In this document: piece after piece, positions 29,233 through 38,473 of the stretch
How the letters are laid out: each line of letters opens with the position of its first letter
Numbering within the stretch: the first letter of the stretch is position 1
Assembly: GCF_029215995.1 (NCBI RefSeq)
Contig: NZ_JAEMVB010000002.1
Location: 62,001 to 126,000, forward strand
Reading direction: 5' to 3'
Source: Sulfurimonas sp. SAG-AH-194-L11
Lineage (GTDB): Bacteria; Campylobacterota; Campylobacteria; Campylobacterales; Sulfurimonadaceae
DNA length: 64,000 nt
Notes under the pieces: model-generated
Told to the model about the DNA's origin: nothing
The model's input: the letters and a program-made list of their open reading frames with translations, nothing else
Databases searched by the model: none
Program-made: the position numbers and the translations under genes

Positions 29233-30303
29233 TTAAGTAGCCATCCTATATTTTCTCCACTGTCGTAATGCTATTATAAAGAGTATAAAAACAGGTGCTA
29301 TTACACCTACTTCACTTGAAATAGTTTTGTTATTTGAGAGTTCGATGAGCATAAAAAGAACACCCCAAATAAGTAAAGTTGCTAAAATTGCTCCAAAACT
29401 AAAGAGTGAAACATTTAAAAAACGTACACTAATTGGGACAAAAAAGAATATAATAACAATCAAACAAGGTACAAATAATGGATAGATAAATATCTTATAT
29501 AAAGCACCCTTAATACTACTCGTGTTCATATTTTGCTCTTGTAAAAGTACGATTGCATCAAGTGCATTTTTAATTGTAAAATTTACTTTTCCCTCGTATA
29601 CTTGATCGAGAATTTTAGGACGAAATCCTCCAAGAATTTTTAAATCATTTGTCTGTGTTACAATAATTCCAGATGAAGAGAAACTTAAATCATCAGGTTT
29701 TGTGATAATATCTGCTTCTTTAATAAACCAAAAATCATCTCTATAAATGGCTTCTTTAGCGATTAGCACCTCTTTTAGAGAGTTGTTTTTGACAGTAAAC
29801 ACACGGATATTTTCAGCTTTTTCCTGTAAAGGAAGCATTTTAGAAAAATAGACATATTGTCCTTTATAGGTAAAAAAGAGGTCTCTTGTAGGACTGAGGT
29901 ACTGGTTATTTTCTCGAATATTATTTGAAAACTCATCGGCTCTTGCAAAACTTGACCATGAGTGCAAAGAGATAAACAGAAGAATAATTGTAGTTGAGAC
30001 TACAACAAAAGGACGAAGAACATCAACTCTAGTGTATCCCAAAGAGAAAAAAGAGACTAAAGCATTTGAGCGGATAAGAAATATTTTTGTGCTTATCATC
30101 GCAAAAACAAGTGCTAAAGGAAGTAACATATCTATGGCGAAGAATGCTTTATAGACGAGATAAATTAAAATAAGATTCGCAGAAGATGAAAGACTCTCTG
30201 CATTTCCCATATAATCAAATCCTACCATGAAAAGGACTAGCGCTGTCATAATTACAAAAAAATATTTTAAATAATGAAAGGCTATATATTTAAAAGCTAG
30301 CAT
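29233..30303 (-). CDS. LptG/LptF (YjgP/YjgQ) family LPS export permease
   Basis: 356-aa inner-membrane protein with three N-terminal and three C-terminal helices around a large periplasmic beta-jellyroll (about 115-265), the LptF/LptG pattern of the LptB2FG lipopolysaccharide exporter. The single-copy position downstream of pth matches Campylobacterota, where the neighbour is usually named LptG or a YjgP/YjgQ permease; I cannot say which of the two subunits it is. The ATG overlaps the pth stop by 1 nt. Confidence 0.85.
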   Translation of the reverse strand: MLAFKYIAFHYLKYFFVIMTALVLFMVGFDYMGNAESLSSSANLILIYLVYKAFFAIDMLLPLALVFAMISTKIFLIRSNALVSFFSLGYTRVDVLRPFVVVSTTIILLFISLHSWSSFARADEFSNNIRENNQYLSPTRDLFFTYKGQYVYFSKMLPLQEKAENIRVFTVKNNSLKEVLIAKEAIYRDDFWFIKEADIITKPDDLSFSSSGIIVTQTNDLKILGGFRPKILDQVYEGKVNFTIKNALDAIVLLQEQNMNTSSIKGALYKIFIYPLFVPCLIVIIFFFVPISVRFLNVSLFSFGAILATLLIWGVLFMLIELSNNKTISSEVGVIAPVFILFIIALRQWRKYRMAT

Positions 30304-30866
30304 TATGGTATCTGTTTTGCTTGTTCTTTTTGTGAAAACTTTGCACTTGTCTCGTGCATTGTATGTTCAAAAAGATACATAATAGAATCACAAGCTTTAT
30401 CTATAAACTCATCCAAGTATTTTTCTTGATCCGTATTAAATTTACCTAAAACATAAGAGGTCACTTCCCCTTTATGCTCAGGCTTTCCAATACCCATTCT
30501 CACTCGTATATACTCTTTAGTGATATTTGCATCAATTGACTTTAAGCCATTGTGCCCACCGTGGCCACCACCTTTTTTAAAGCGAAGGCTTCCAAAAGGT
30601 AAATCTAAATCATCATGTATTACAACTACATCTTCAACTTTATAAAAGTTTTTAACCTTAACAACACTATCTCCAGAAAGATTCATAAAAGTTTGTGGTT
30701 TTAATAAAAAATGATTTTTTGATTTGTATGTTTTGCCTAAAAAAGCAGTTTTTGAAATATCTAAAGAGGATAACCTACGATTAAGTTCATCGATAACCAT
30801 AAAACCGATGTTATGGCGTGTTTTCTCATAGTCGGAACCAGGGTTCCCTAGACCGACAATAAGCAT
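30303..30866 (-). CDS. pth: Peptidyl-tRNA hydrolase
   Basis: 187-aa enzyme that frees tRNA from stalled peptidyl-tRNA. The catalytic His18 is in TRHNIGF after GLGNPG at 5-10. KPQTFMNLSG and IHDDLDLP (catalytic Asp) are conserved, as is GGGHGGHNGLKSID. It is 4 nt after rplY and its stop overlaps the permease start. Confidence 0.97.
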   Translation of the reverse strand: MLIVGLGNPGSDYEKTRHNIGFMVIDELNRRLSSLDISKTAFLGKTYKSKNHFLLKPQTFMNLSGDSVVKVKNFYKVEDVVVIHDDLDLPFGSLRFKKGGGHGGHNGLKSIDANITKEYIRVRMGIGKPEHKGEVTSYVLGKFNTDQEKYLDEFIDKACDSIMYLFEHTMHETSAKFSQKEQAKQIP

Positions 30867-30870
30867 TATA

Positions 30871-31407
30871 CTATTTCGCTTTAATAATACTTACTAAAGC
30901 TACACGATCAGCATCCATAATTTTCATATTTGGAAGCTCTGGTAAATCACGAACTAATTTAGAATCACCTGTATCCATCTCTGTTACATCAATTTCTAAT
31001 TTATTCATTAAGTTTTCAGGTGTACATTTAACTGTTAAACGCTCTTTAGCAATATGCACAAGACCTTTATTTTTAAGACCTATTGCTTCACCAACTGGAA
31101 CAATAGGAATATTGAATTTAGATTCAACACCAGCTTGTGCAACCATTAAATCAACATGAAGTAAGTTTCCTGTAACTGCATGAGACTCATAGCCTTGAAC
31201 AACTACACTTAACTCTTGACCAGCAACTGTAACTGGGAATGCTATAGTTTCTTTATTACGAACAGTACGGATATACTCATTTGATTTGAATGCAGCATTG
31301 ATATTTTCAAGACCTTTTCCGTAGATATTTGCAATTAGATAACCATCACGGCGTAGGGCTTTTGTAGCACCTGTGCTCATACTCTCTCTAACGATACCTT
31401 CTAACAT
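30871..31407 (-). CDS. rplY: 50S ribosomal protein L25 (Ctc form)
   Basis: 178-aa long form of L25, which binds 5S rRNA. The N-terminal 5S-binding domain has the S-T-G-A-T-K-A-L-R-R-D-G pattern, and the TL5/Ctc C-terminal domain starts near residue 95 (FNIPIVPVGEAIG). Start ATG with AAGGAA upstream. The 55-bp gap to pilT could hold its promoter. Confidence 0.96.
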   Translation of the reverse strand: MLEGIVRESMSTGATKALRRDGYLIANIYGKGLENINAAFKSNEYIRTVRNKETIAFPVTVAGQELSVVVQGYESHAVTGNLLHVDLMVAQAGVESKFNIPIVPVGEAIGLKNKGLVHIAKERLTVKCTPENLMNKLEIDVTEMDTGDSKLVRDLPELPNMKIMDADRVALVSIIKAK

Positions 31408-31462
31408 ATTATTTCCTTGTGTTTAAAAATTGTTGGAATTATATCCATATATGCTTTAAGTA

Positions 31463-32647
31463 TTACTTCAAGTCGAAGATATCTGCATCATCATGATCAA
31501 TCTGTATACTTTGGCTAATGTTCGCCTTATCACTCGCCTTACCACTAGTAAGACCACTAATCTTAAGCTCTAAGTCAGATGCGGATGTCGCATTTTTCAT
31601 CGCTTGTTCTTTAGAAATTATTCCCTCATTGTATAAATCAAGTATGGACTGATCAAAACTTTGTGACTTATAGTGCTCTTTTCCTGCTTCAATAGTATCT
31701 CTAATCTCATAATCACGGTTTTCCATGATAAGTTTTTCAATTCTAGGAGTTCTCACCAAAACCTCCATAGCAGCACGACGTCCACCATCAACAGTAGGTA
31801 CAAGTCGCTGAGAGATAACACCTTGAAGTACCCCTGCTACTGAGAGTCGGATACGGTTTTGTTCATCCGAGGGAAACTGCCCTATAATACGGTTAATAGT
31901 CTCTTTGGCATCTATTGTATGCAGTGTTGAGAAAACTAAGTGCCCTGTATCTGCTGCATGAAGTGCAAGGTTAATCGTCTCTTTATCCCGCATTTCTCCA
32001 ACTAAAATAATATCGGGATCTTCACGTAGTGCTGCACGCAGGGCAGAACCAAAGGAGTGTGTGTCTTGTCCAACTGAACGTTGGTTGATAATGCAGTTTC
32101 TATCTTTATGCACAAACTCAATAGGATCTTCAATAGTAATAATATGCTGTTTTCTTGTTAGATTTATCTCATTAATCAGAGCTGCTAAGGTTGTTGATTT
32201 TCCAGAACCTGTTACACCGGTTACAAGTACCAGCCCTCTATCTTTTTTTGTAAAACTTTTGACAATATCTGGAAGATGAAGTTCCTCAAAAGAGGGAATT
32301 TTAACAGGAATAACACGAAAAACAGCTGAAACACCATCCATTTGAAAAAAAATATTTACACGAAAACGATTGTTCTCATCAAAAGGATATACTAAGTCAA
32401 GCTCCTTTTGTTCAACAAATTCTCTAAAGCGCCCTTTGAGTAGTTCTTTTGCAAAGGTCATAGCATCTTCTTTAGAAAAAATACCTCCAGAAAATTGGAC
32501 TATATTTCCATTGATTCTTGCACGAATAACTGAATTTGCTTTTATATGAAGGTCACTACCTCCAACTTCAATCATCTTTTTTAAATGAACACGTATTTTT
32601 TTTAACTGCTCAAATGTTAACTTACTTACATCAACTTCTGTGTTCAT
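31463..32647 (-). CDS. pilT: PilT-like type IV pilus retraction ATPase
   Basis: 394-aa hexameric secretion-type ATPase. Walker A GVTGSGKST with Lys150; the Asp box IIRARINGNI region; Walker B DIILVGEMRD; the His box TGHLVFSTLHT. The C-terminal segment near 300 (AMEVLVRTPRIEKLI) corresponds to the PilT AIRNLIRE retraction region. No other pilus genes are in the window. It overlaps tal by 4 nt. Confidence 0.92.
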   Translation of the reverse strand: MNTEVDVSKLTFEQLKKIRVHLKKMIEVGGSDLHIKANSVIRARINGNIVQFSGGIFSKEDAMTFAKELLKGRFREFVEQKELDLVYPFDENNRFRVNIFFQMDGVSAVFRVIPVKIPSFEELHLPDIVKSFTKKDRGLVLVTGVTGSGKSTTLAALINEINLTRKQHIITIEDPIEFVHKDRNCIINQRSVGQDTHSFGSALRAALREDPDIILVGEMRDKETINLALHAADTGHLVFSTLHTIDAKETINRIIGQFPSDEQNRIRLSVAGVLQGVISQRLVPTVDGGRRAAMEVLVRTPRIEKLIMENRDYEIRDTIEAGKEHYKSQSFDQSILDLYNEGIISKEQAMKNATSASDLELKISGLTSGKASDKANISQSIQIDHDDADIFDLK

Positions 32648-33624
32648 ATCGACTCCAGTATCTCTTTGAATGCTTCTTTAAAAGTCTTGAGTCCTTCATG
32701 AACTTGTCTGTCTAAAAGAGCTTCAAAGTCAATACCGGCTTCTTTTATTTTACTAAAGTGTGCATCAATAATTTCTTTTGATATTGGTAAAGCATTTTTA
32801 CGTACACTATTTTTTGTAAATGCCATTATTGTATCTACTGGAGCAGTATTTACACTGTTGTATGCAAGAAGATTTTCTATATAATAATCAGCAGCTAAAC
32901 TATCATTCTTTACTCCAGTACTTGCGAACAAAGCACGACATCCTTTGACATCCATCTGTTCTATAGTTGCATAAATACTCGCTGTATTATAAATACCACT
33001 GAGTGCTGTCTCTATACCCTTTGACAAGAGTTCTTTATCTAAAGCTCTGTCAATACGAGAGACAAATATACTAATCACAGTATCTACAATCTTATCGTAC
33101 TTATATACACCGCGTTTAAAGGCATTAGCACAAGCAATAGCCTGCTCTTTTTTAAAAATAAGTGTCGCATTTACAGGAATACCAACAGAAGTAAGCTCTT
33201 CCATCGCTATATACCCTGCTGTTGTAGCGGGTACTTTTATCATTACATTTGGACGATTTATAGTTTTAAAAAGTCTTTTACCCTCTGCAATGGTAGCATT
33301 TGCATTATCACATAAAGAGGGATCGACTTCTATACTTACATATCCATCATCTTTATTATTATAAAGGGGTCTTAAAATATCAGCGGCTTTTGTAATATCA
33401 TATACTGCGACAGCTTCATACTTCTCTTTTGCGGAAATTGAGCCTAAGGAGTTGAGCTGTTCTTTATAAGCAGGGGAATTTAATATAGCATTTTTAAATA
33501 TGGCAGGATTAGAAGTTGCACCATTTATAATCTTTTTATCTATTAACTCTTTAAATTCATTATCTAAATAATCACGCTCAATAAAATCTGCCCAGAGTGA
33601 AAATTTTAAATCTTCTATATACAT
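32644..33624 (-). CDS. tal: Transaldolase
   Basis: Pentose-phosphate enzyme moving dihydroxyacetone units. The Schiff-base lysine is Lys130 in VMIKVPATTAGY; GATSNPAIF near 35-43 and VNATLIF are family signatures. At 326 aa it is the class found in Campylobacterota. tal-rplY-pth proximity is also known in Helicobacter. Confidence 0.95.
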   Translation of the reverse strand: MYIEDLKFSLWADFIERDYLDNEFKELIDKKIINGATSNPAIFKNAILNSPAYKEQLNSLGSISAKEKYEAVAVYDITKAADILRPLYNNKDDGYVSIEVDPSLCDNANATIAEGKRLFKTINRPNVMIKVPATTAGYIAMEELTSVGIPVNATLIFKKEQAIACANAFKRGVYKYDKIVDTVISIFVSRIDRALDKELLSKGIETALSGIYNTASIYATIEQMDVKGCRALFASTGVKNDSLAADYYIENLLAYNSVNTAPVDTIMAFTKNSVRKNALPISKEIIDAHFSKIKEAGIDFEALLDRQVHEGLKTFKEAFKEILESI

Positions 33625-33672
33625 TCCATACCTTTACTAGTTTTATTTTATTATAACGTAAGAAAATATAAA

Positions 33673-34962
33673 TTATGCGAGTTTTTTAGGAACTTTTATA
33701 CAAAACTCTGTTCCCTCTTTTGAGCTAATAACTTCTATTTGTGAATTAAATTGTTTTTCCATAATCATTTGTGACATATACAGACCAAGACCCGTTCCAT
33801 TCTTCCCTTTTGTACTGTAATAAGGTTCAAATATAGACTCTAAATTCTCTGGAGATATACCCCTACCATTATCTTTTATAAAAATGTCAAAACTATTACT
33901 CTTTTCTAAAACTCTAATACTAATACTCGCTTTATCTTTTTTATTTTCAAGGAGTTCATCTATTGCATTGTTAAGTATATTTAAAATTACTTGAACAAGT
34001 TCATTTGAATAGGTTTGAATAAGCCCATCATTACACTCTTTAAATTTAAAAGAGATTCTAGCACTATTCATTCGTGCTTTTGTAAAATTGACTGCACGAT
34101 TAATTATCTCACATATTCTCTCTTCACTCAGTGTTTTATTTGGTGCAAAATATGTTTGAAAATCATCAATAGTATCCGAAAGGTAGACAACAGTATCACT
34201 AATATCTTGTAGTGCTTTATCCATAAACTTATCATCAACCTCTTTGCCTAACATTTTTTTAAGTTGTATATCACTTATGCTTAATGTCACTGTTGAGAGA
34301 GGTTGTCTCCATTGATGGGCTATCATGCTAATCATCTCTCCCATAACAGCTTGTTTTGACTGTAACGATAAAAGTCTATCTTTTTTAGTTAACTCATGCA
34401 CCTGCATTTTAATTACATTTTTTGCTTTATCTATTTTGTTTTGATAAAAATAGACAATGATGCTGATTATCATTAGTACAACCGACATATATAAAACTTG
34501 AAATAGCGTGTATGAAACATTTATAAATGGTTGAAGCGGTGTTAAAATAAGCATTATTACCATAAAGACAACCCAATAAAAAGAGTTGTTTCCATTTTGA
34601 AAATAGAGTAAGAGAATAGGATACGTAAATATCCAGATGTGCTTAAGATCATTAGGTTCACTTATATACATTAAAACTAAAAAGAGCAGAGTAAACTGTG
34701 CTGTTTCAATAAGTGAGACTAATTTTAGAGACTCTTTTTTATAACGCAGTAAGAGAAACAATAAAAAATTGATGCCTAGAAGAAGCATTTCAAATGGTAT
34801 TAAGGCTGGTATACCACCTATCGTATTACTAATTATCCCTGTTATTAAACCAATTGTGGATAGCACAATAGCCACATTAATCATCTGAAATTTATTTTTT
34901 AAGTCAGACTCTTCTTTGGTAAAATCCCAAGCACTAGTAAAAAAATTTGTTTTTGTTATCAT
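33673..34962 (-). CDS. Membrane sensor histidine kinase
   Basis: 429-aa kinase. The N-terminal 175 residues contain about six transmembrane helices (30-50, 55-73, 88-100, 107-122, 128-148, 155-173) with no large periplasmic loop, so the input is likely membrane-borne. A short coiled coil leads to the HisKA-type motif MIAHQWRQPLSTV with His216. The ATPase has N box LNNAIDEL, DNGRGI and GTGLGLYM. This HQWRQPL subtype is abundant in Sulfurimonas-like genomes. No response regulator is adjacent. It follows pabB by 9 nt. Confidence 0.88.
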   Translation of the reverse strand: MITKTNFFTSAWDFTKEESDLKNKFQMINVAIVLSTIGLITGIISNTIGGIPALIPFEMLLLGINFLLFLLLRYKKESLKLVSLIETAQFTLLFLVLMYISEPNDLKHIWIFTYPILLLYFQNGNNSFYWVVFMVIMLILTPLQPFINVSYTLFQVLYMSVVLMIISIIVYFYQNKIDKAKNVIKMQVHELTKKDRLLSLQSKQAVMGEMISMIAHQWRQPLSTVTLSISDIQLKKMLGKEVDDKFMDKALQDISDTVVYLSDTIDDFQTYFAPNKTLSEERICEIINRAVNFTKARMNSARISFKFKECNDGLIQTYSNELVQVILNILNNAIDELLENKKDKASISIRVLEKSNSFDIFIKDNGRGISPENLESIFEPYYSTKGKNGTGLGLYMSQMIMEKQFNSQIEVISSKEGTEFCIKVPKKLA

Positions 34963-34971
34963 TGTTTTCCA

Positions 34972-35910
34972 TTATGGTAAATAAATTTTATTTTGTAACT
35001 CATTATACTCTAAACTTACATCACTATCTAGTGTAATACCTCCACCGCTTTTATAAACAAATCCTCTATCAGTTTTCTCTATAAAGCGAATCATAACACC
35101 ACTATCAAAAATCTCTCCATCAAAAACACCAAAGACACCTGTAAAGTAGCCACGTTCATATGCTTCAACTTCTTCGATTATCTCCAGAGTGCTTTTCTTA
35201 GGAGCCCCGCTAATACTTCCTGCTGGCAGGAGTGCTTCTAAAATTGTACCAATATTTTCATGCCAATTTTCACTCAGTTCACCACTTATTTTTGAGCTCA
35301 CTTGTAGGAGTTTTTTAGAACCCGTATTTACCTCACTTAGATATCGAAACTTCTCTACTTTTACATTTTTTGACACTATGGATAGGTCATTTCTGAGTAA
35401 ATCTACAATCATTATATGTTCAGCTTTCTCTTTTTCATCCGACAAAATTTTAGCTTTTGCATTTGGTATTGCGCTATCTATTGTGCCTTTCATAGGAAAA
35501 GTATGAATTTTATTATCACTTATCTGAATAAATTTTTCAGGAGAGAAACATACAAACTTATCTTTATATCGTAACTTATAATGTGCATTTGCATGCCTGA
35601 AAATCTCTTTTAAGGATAAACTTGTCTCAACTGGAGTAGCTTGAGTAAGATTTATCACATATGTTTTTCCCTCTTTTATCTTTTCTATAATTTTGTTAAA
35701 CTTTAAAGAGTAGTCTGAAAAGTCGATAGCACTTGCTTTAAAAAAATGATGGTGCTTTTCATATCTAAAGTTCTCATTTATAGAAAACTCAATATCTTCA
35801 TGCTCTAACTCTTTTAGTAATAAAACTTTTGTATCTTCGCCCTTAAAATCACTGATAAATAAAAAAGGTTCTCTATTTTTTCCAAGAGTGTTTAAAAGTT
35901 TTACATCCAT
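34972..35910 (-). CDS. pabB: Aminodeoxychorismate synthase component I
   Basis: 312-aa chorismate-binding enzyme making 4-amino-4-deoxychorismate for folate. It has the PabB-type motif PMKGTID where anthranilate synthases differ, plus HIMIVDLLRNDL, LLPAGSISGAPKK and the C-terminal Glu/Gly residues of the active site. It is shorter than E. coli PabB because the N-terminal barrel half is reduced, as in other Campylobacterota. No pabA or pabC is adjacent. Confidence 0.9.
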   Translation of the reverse strand: MDVKLLNTLGKNREPFLFISDFKGEDTKVLLLKELEHEDIEFSINENFRYEKHHHFFKASAIDFSDYSLKFNKIIEKIKEGKTYVINLTQATPVETSLSLKEIFRHANAHYKLRYKDKFVCFSPEKFIQISDNKIHTFPMKGTIDSAIPNAKAKILSDEKEKAEHIMIVDLLRNDLSIVSKNVKVEKFRYLSEVNTGSKKLLQVSSKISGELSENWHENIGTILEALLPAGSISGAPKKSTLEIIEEVEAYERGYFTGVFGVFDGEIFDSGVMIRFIEKTDRGFVYKSGGGITLDSDVSLEYNELQNKIYLP

Positions 35911-35915
35911 ATATG

Positions 35916-36785
35916 TTAGGCGATAAGTTTCTTTAAAATTGCCATACGAATGTTAACGCCATTACTCACTTGATCTAAAACCTTACAGCGTTTATCATCA
36001 AGAAGTGCATCTGTAATATCTATGTTTCTATGTACAGGACCAGGATGAAGTAGTATAATATCTCTATCCCCAATCAACTCTTCAGTGATACAAAAGTCAC
36101 TTGCATAATCTTTGAGCGAAGCATAACTTTGTGAAGAGTGGCGTTCTGTTTGTGTTCTCAAACTCATAATAGCATCTACTTCATCTATAATTTCATTTAA
36201 GAAATGTGTTGTTCTTAGTCCTGTTTTTGGTAAGAACTGAGGTGGAGCAACTAATATGACTTCCATCCCAAAACGCGAGAGTAGCTCTATGTTAGAGTTC
36301 GCTACACGAGAGTTTTTAATATCTCCAACAATTGCTATTGTCTTGTCTTTAAGATCTCCTAAATGCTCTTTGAGAGTATAGAGATCTAAGAGTGCTTGAG
36401 ATGGATGAGCATGTGCACCATCCCCTGCATTTACTATACTAGCATTTGTATGTTTTGAGAGTATCTGTGGTACACCTGAGTTTTGATGGCGAACGATGAT
36501 TGCATGTGGACCCATAGCATCGAGGTTCATAGCAGTATCTACTAAAGTCTCACCTTTTTTTGTTGAACTCTGAGCGACATCTAAATGTACTATCTCTGCC
36601 CCTAGCCTTTTTGCCGCTATCTCAAAAGAACTTTTCGTACGTGTTGAGTTTTCAAAAAAAAGTGTTATGATGATTTTATCTTTAAGTATTCTTTCAAAAC
36701 CACCTAAACTAAACTTTTTCGCATCTAGTAGTATCTCTTGTATCTCTTCAATGCTAAAATCATCAGTACGAATTAGGTGTGCCAT
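35916..36785 (-). CDS. pyrB: Aspartate carbamoyltransferase catalytic subunit
   Basis: Second step of pyrimidine synthesis. The carbamoyl-phosphate site STRTK follows FFEN near 50; [11 protein letters not shown] and LHPGPVHRN are the aspartate and substrate loops. The 289-aa length is normal. No pyrI regulatory subunit is seen. It is followed 5 nt later by pabB. Confidence 0.97.
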   Translation of the reverse strand: MAHLIRTDDFSIEEIQEILLDAKKFSLGGFERILKDKIIITLFFENSTRTKSSFEIAAKRLGAEIVHLDVAQSSTKKGETLVDTAMNLDAMGPHAIIVRHQNSGVPQILSKHTNASIVNAGDGAHAHPSQALLDLYTLKEHLGDLKDKTIAIVGDIKNSRVANSNIELLSRFGMEVILVAPPQFLPKTGLRTTHFLNEIIDEVDAIMSLRTQTERHSSQSYASLKDYASDFCITEELIGDRDIILLHPGPVHRNIDITDALLDDKRCKVLDQVSNGVNIRMAILKKLIA

Positions 36786-36805
36786 GAAGTTCCTTTATAA
36801 ATATT

Positions 36806-37453
36806 TTAGAGATTATACAAGACATCGCAAATTGTGTCAATGTCTTTATCTACTTTTAGTATCTCTATATCTTTACTTAAAAAATAGGGCTGACTTATAG
36901 TCTCAAAGTCTCCATCTTCATCTCTTTGGTTAAAGACCATCATAGCATCAATATTTCTACTTTGGAGGGCACCTAAACTCAGCATACTATCGTTTATACA
37001 CCCAAGAGCACAGTGCGTTACAAGTAGCCCTACTGCATTAAAAAATGGTATTAAATCTATCATCATAAAGTTACCATCAACAGGAACAAGAAGTCCACCT
37101 GCTCCCTCTATAATCAAGATATCACAAACTGCTTCCATCTTAGTAATTGCACTGTTTAAAATAGAAAAATCAAGTGCCTTACCTTGTGAAGCGATAAAAG
37201 GGGCAGCTGGAAGTTCATAAGATATAGGAACTACATCTTCAATTGTAAAATCAACACAAGCACTATTACACTCTCTTAGTTTTTTAAGAAGTATATTTCC
37301 ATCAGGATAAACACCATCCTTAACACCTGTCTCAATGAGTTTAATGACACCAACAGCTATATTTTTAGAAGCATAACTCTCCATGAGTCTAAGTGTCGTA
37401 TATGTTTTACCAATATCCGTATTTGTCGCAGTTACAAAGATTCTTTTTGCCAA
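36806..37453 (-). CDS. bioD: Dethiobiotin synthetase
   Basis: 215-aa ATP-dependent enzyme forming the ureido ring of biotin. P-loop TATNTDIGKT at 7-16; IIEGAGGLLVPV near 112; the catalytic Lys in VIKLIETG. Start is TTG at 37453 with AGAG upstream. Other bio genes are not in the window. Confidence 0.94.
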   Translation of the reverse strand: MAKRIFVTATNTDIGKTYTTLRLMESYASKNIAVGVIKLIETGVKDGVYPDGNILLKKLRECNSACVDFTIEDVVPISYELPAAPFIASQGKALDFSILNSAITKMEAVCDILIIEGAGGLLVPVDGNFMMIDLIPFFNAVGLLVTHCALGCINDSMLSLGALQSRNIDAMMVFNQRDEDGDFETISQPYFLSKDIEILKVDKDIDTICDVLYNL

Positions 37454-37501
37454 TGTTTTCTCTTTTTGAAATTATAGCATAGAAGAGATAAAATAATTAA
37501 C

Positions 37502-37516
37502 TGATAATAGTTATTA
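37502..37516. promoter_or_regulatory. Fur-box-like sequence 1
   Basis: TGATAATAGTTATTA matches 12 of the 14 defined positions of the 7-1-7 Fur consensus. It lies upstream of the -10 box of the 53-aa gene, in the spacer divergent from bioD. Confidence 0.5.
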
Positions 37517-37546
37517 ATATTAACTAAACTGTAAGTTTCAGCTCGC

Positions 37547-37552
37547 TATACT
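37547..37552 (+). promoter_or_regulatory. Predicted -10 box of the 53-aa/EAL unit
   Basis: TATACT lies 44 nt before the ATG at 37597, between the two Fur-box-like sequences. No strong -35 is visible. Confidence 0.45.
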
Positions 37553-37560
37553 TTCATAAT

Positions 37561-37575
37561 TGATATCTATTATCA
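37561..37575. promoter_or_regulatory. Fur-box-like sequence 2
   Basis: TGATATCTATTATCA matches 12 of 14 defined positions of the 7-1-7 Fur consensus and has a perfect TGATA/TATCA dyad. It covers the predicted transcription start of the downstream genes, a typical repressor position. Confidence 0.5.
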
Positions 37576-37596
37576 TTAATACAAAAAAGGTTTCCT

Positions 37597-37758
37597 ATGT
37601 CAGATACAAGACTAAAAGCTATAATACAAACCCTAATCATGCAATCTTCACATGCCAAGAGTGATAAACTCATATGTCCTATTGTTAAAATAATCTCTAT
37701 GAGACACCCCTATCTTACACATGACAAAATTTATGCCATTACAAAATCTTTACTCTAA
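37597..37758 (+). CDS. 53-aa protein of unknown function upstream of the EAL gene
   Basis: Short gene read directly from the sequence: ATG 37597 to TAA 37756-37758, with AAGG 6 nt upstream. The product is basic (several Lys, Arg and His), mostly helical, with one Cys and no signal peptide or clear membrane helix. It begins MSDTRLKAII and ends AITKSLL. The EAL gene begins one nt after its stop, so the two are likely translated together. The two Fur-box-like sites suggest iron-dependent expression. I do not recognise a family. Confidence 0.6.
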   Translation: MSDTRLKAIIQTLIMQSSHAKSDKLICPIVKIISMRHPYLTHDKIYAITKSLL

Positions 37759-37759
37759 G

Positions 37760-38473
37760 ATGAATATAAAAGACTCAATCAGCTCCATAATGGCAAATGA
37801 GAGTTTTGGTGTTAGTTATGAGCCAATTATTGATTTAAATAGTATGGAAATATTTGCTTATGAAGCGCTGAGTAGGTTTAAGCATGGGAGTATAGTTGTC
37901 TCTCCTTATGAGTTTTTTAAGAGTGTACATCAAGATATAGAACTCTTTTTTTACATTGAGAGTATTCTCAAAAGATTTCAACTGCACAATAGACCTCCTG
38001 ATAAAAAACTCTTTTTAAATCTAGACCCAGATGTAGCCATAAGCGATAATCACGTTGCATTTTGGATTGACTTTTTTCAAGATACAAAAGAGGTAGTAGT
38101 AGAGATTATAGAAAACTCTGATGAAGAGAGTGCTGAGGATGTAGAGCACTTTATGGACTGGATGGATGAGTATGAAATTCCTTATGCCTATGATGACTTT
38201 GCTAAACCAAACAGTATATACTTTACCTCACTTTTATGCAGAGCAAATCTAATTAAACTCGATATGGATGTTCTTAAAAGAATAAAACAACACCCACCCT
38301 ACATAGAGGTGATAAAAGGCATAGTAAAATATGCAAAAGAGTCAGAGAAGAAAACAGTTCTTGAAGGAATAGAAAATAACGAAGATTTAAAAATAGCTCA
38401 AGCATTAGGAGTTGATTACATACAGGGTTATATGTTTAAAGATAAGTTTATTAATGTCTGGAAAAATAGCTAA
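37760..38473 (+). CDS. EAL-domain protein, probable cyclic-di-GMP phosphodiesterase
   Basis: 237-aa stand-alone EAL domain. Catalytic pattern residues are present: AYEALSRF (EAL), FLNLDPD (Asn), VEIIEN (Glu), YDDF (Asp-Asp), IKLDMD (Lys), LEGIEN (Glu) and IQGYMF (Gln). The loop-6 glycines of DDFGxG are changed (DDFAKPNS), which may weaken dimer-dependent control. It should lower cyclic-di-GMP if active. I choose ATG 37760, directly after the 53-aa gene; an in-frame ATG at 37721 would overlap that gene by 38 nt. Confidence 0.85.
   Translation: MNIKDSISSIMANESFGVSYEPIIDLNSMEIFAYEALSRFKHGSIVVSPYEFFKSVHQDIELFFYIESILKRFQLHNRPPDKKLFLNLDPDVAISDNHVAFWIDFFQDTKEVVVEIIENSDEESAEDVEHFMDWMDEYEIPYAYDDFAKPNSIYFTSLLCRANLIKLDMDVLKRIKQHPPYIEVIKGIVKYAKESEKKTVLEGIENNEDLKIAQALGVDYIQGYMFKDKFINVWKNS

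Noticed and set aside
34015-34212. 65-aa frame opposite the kinase gene
   Set aside because: Antisense shadow with no start-site support.
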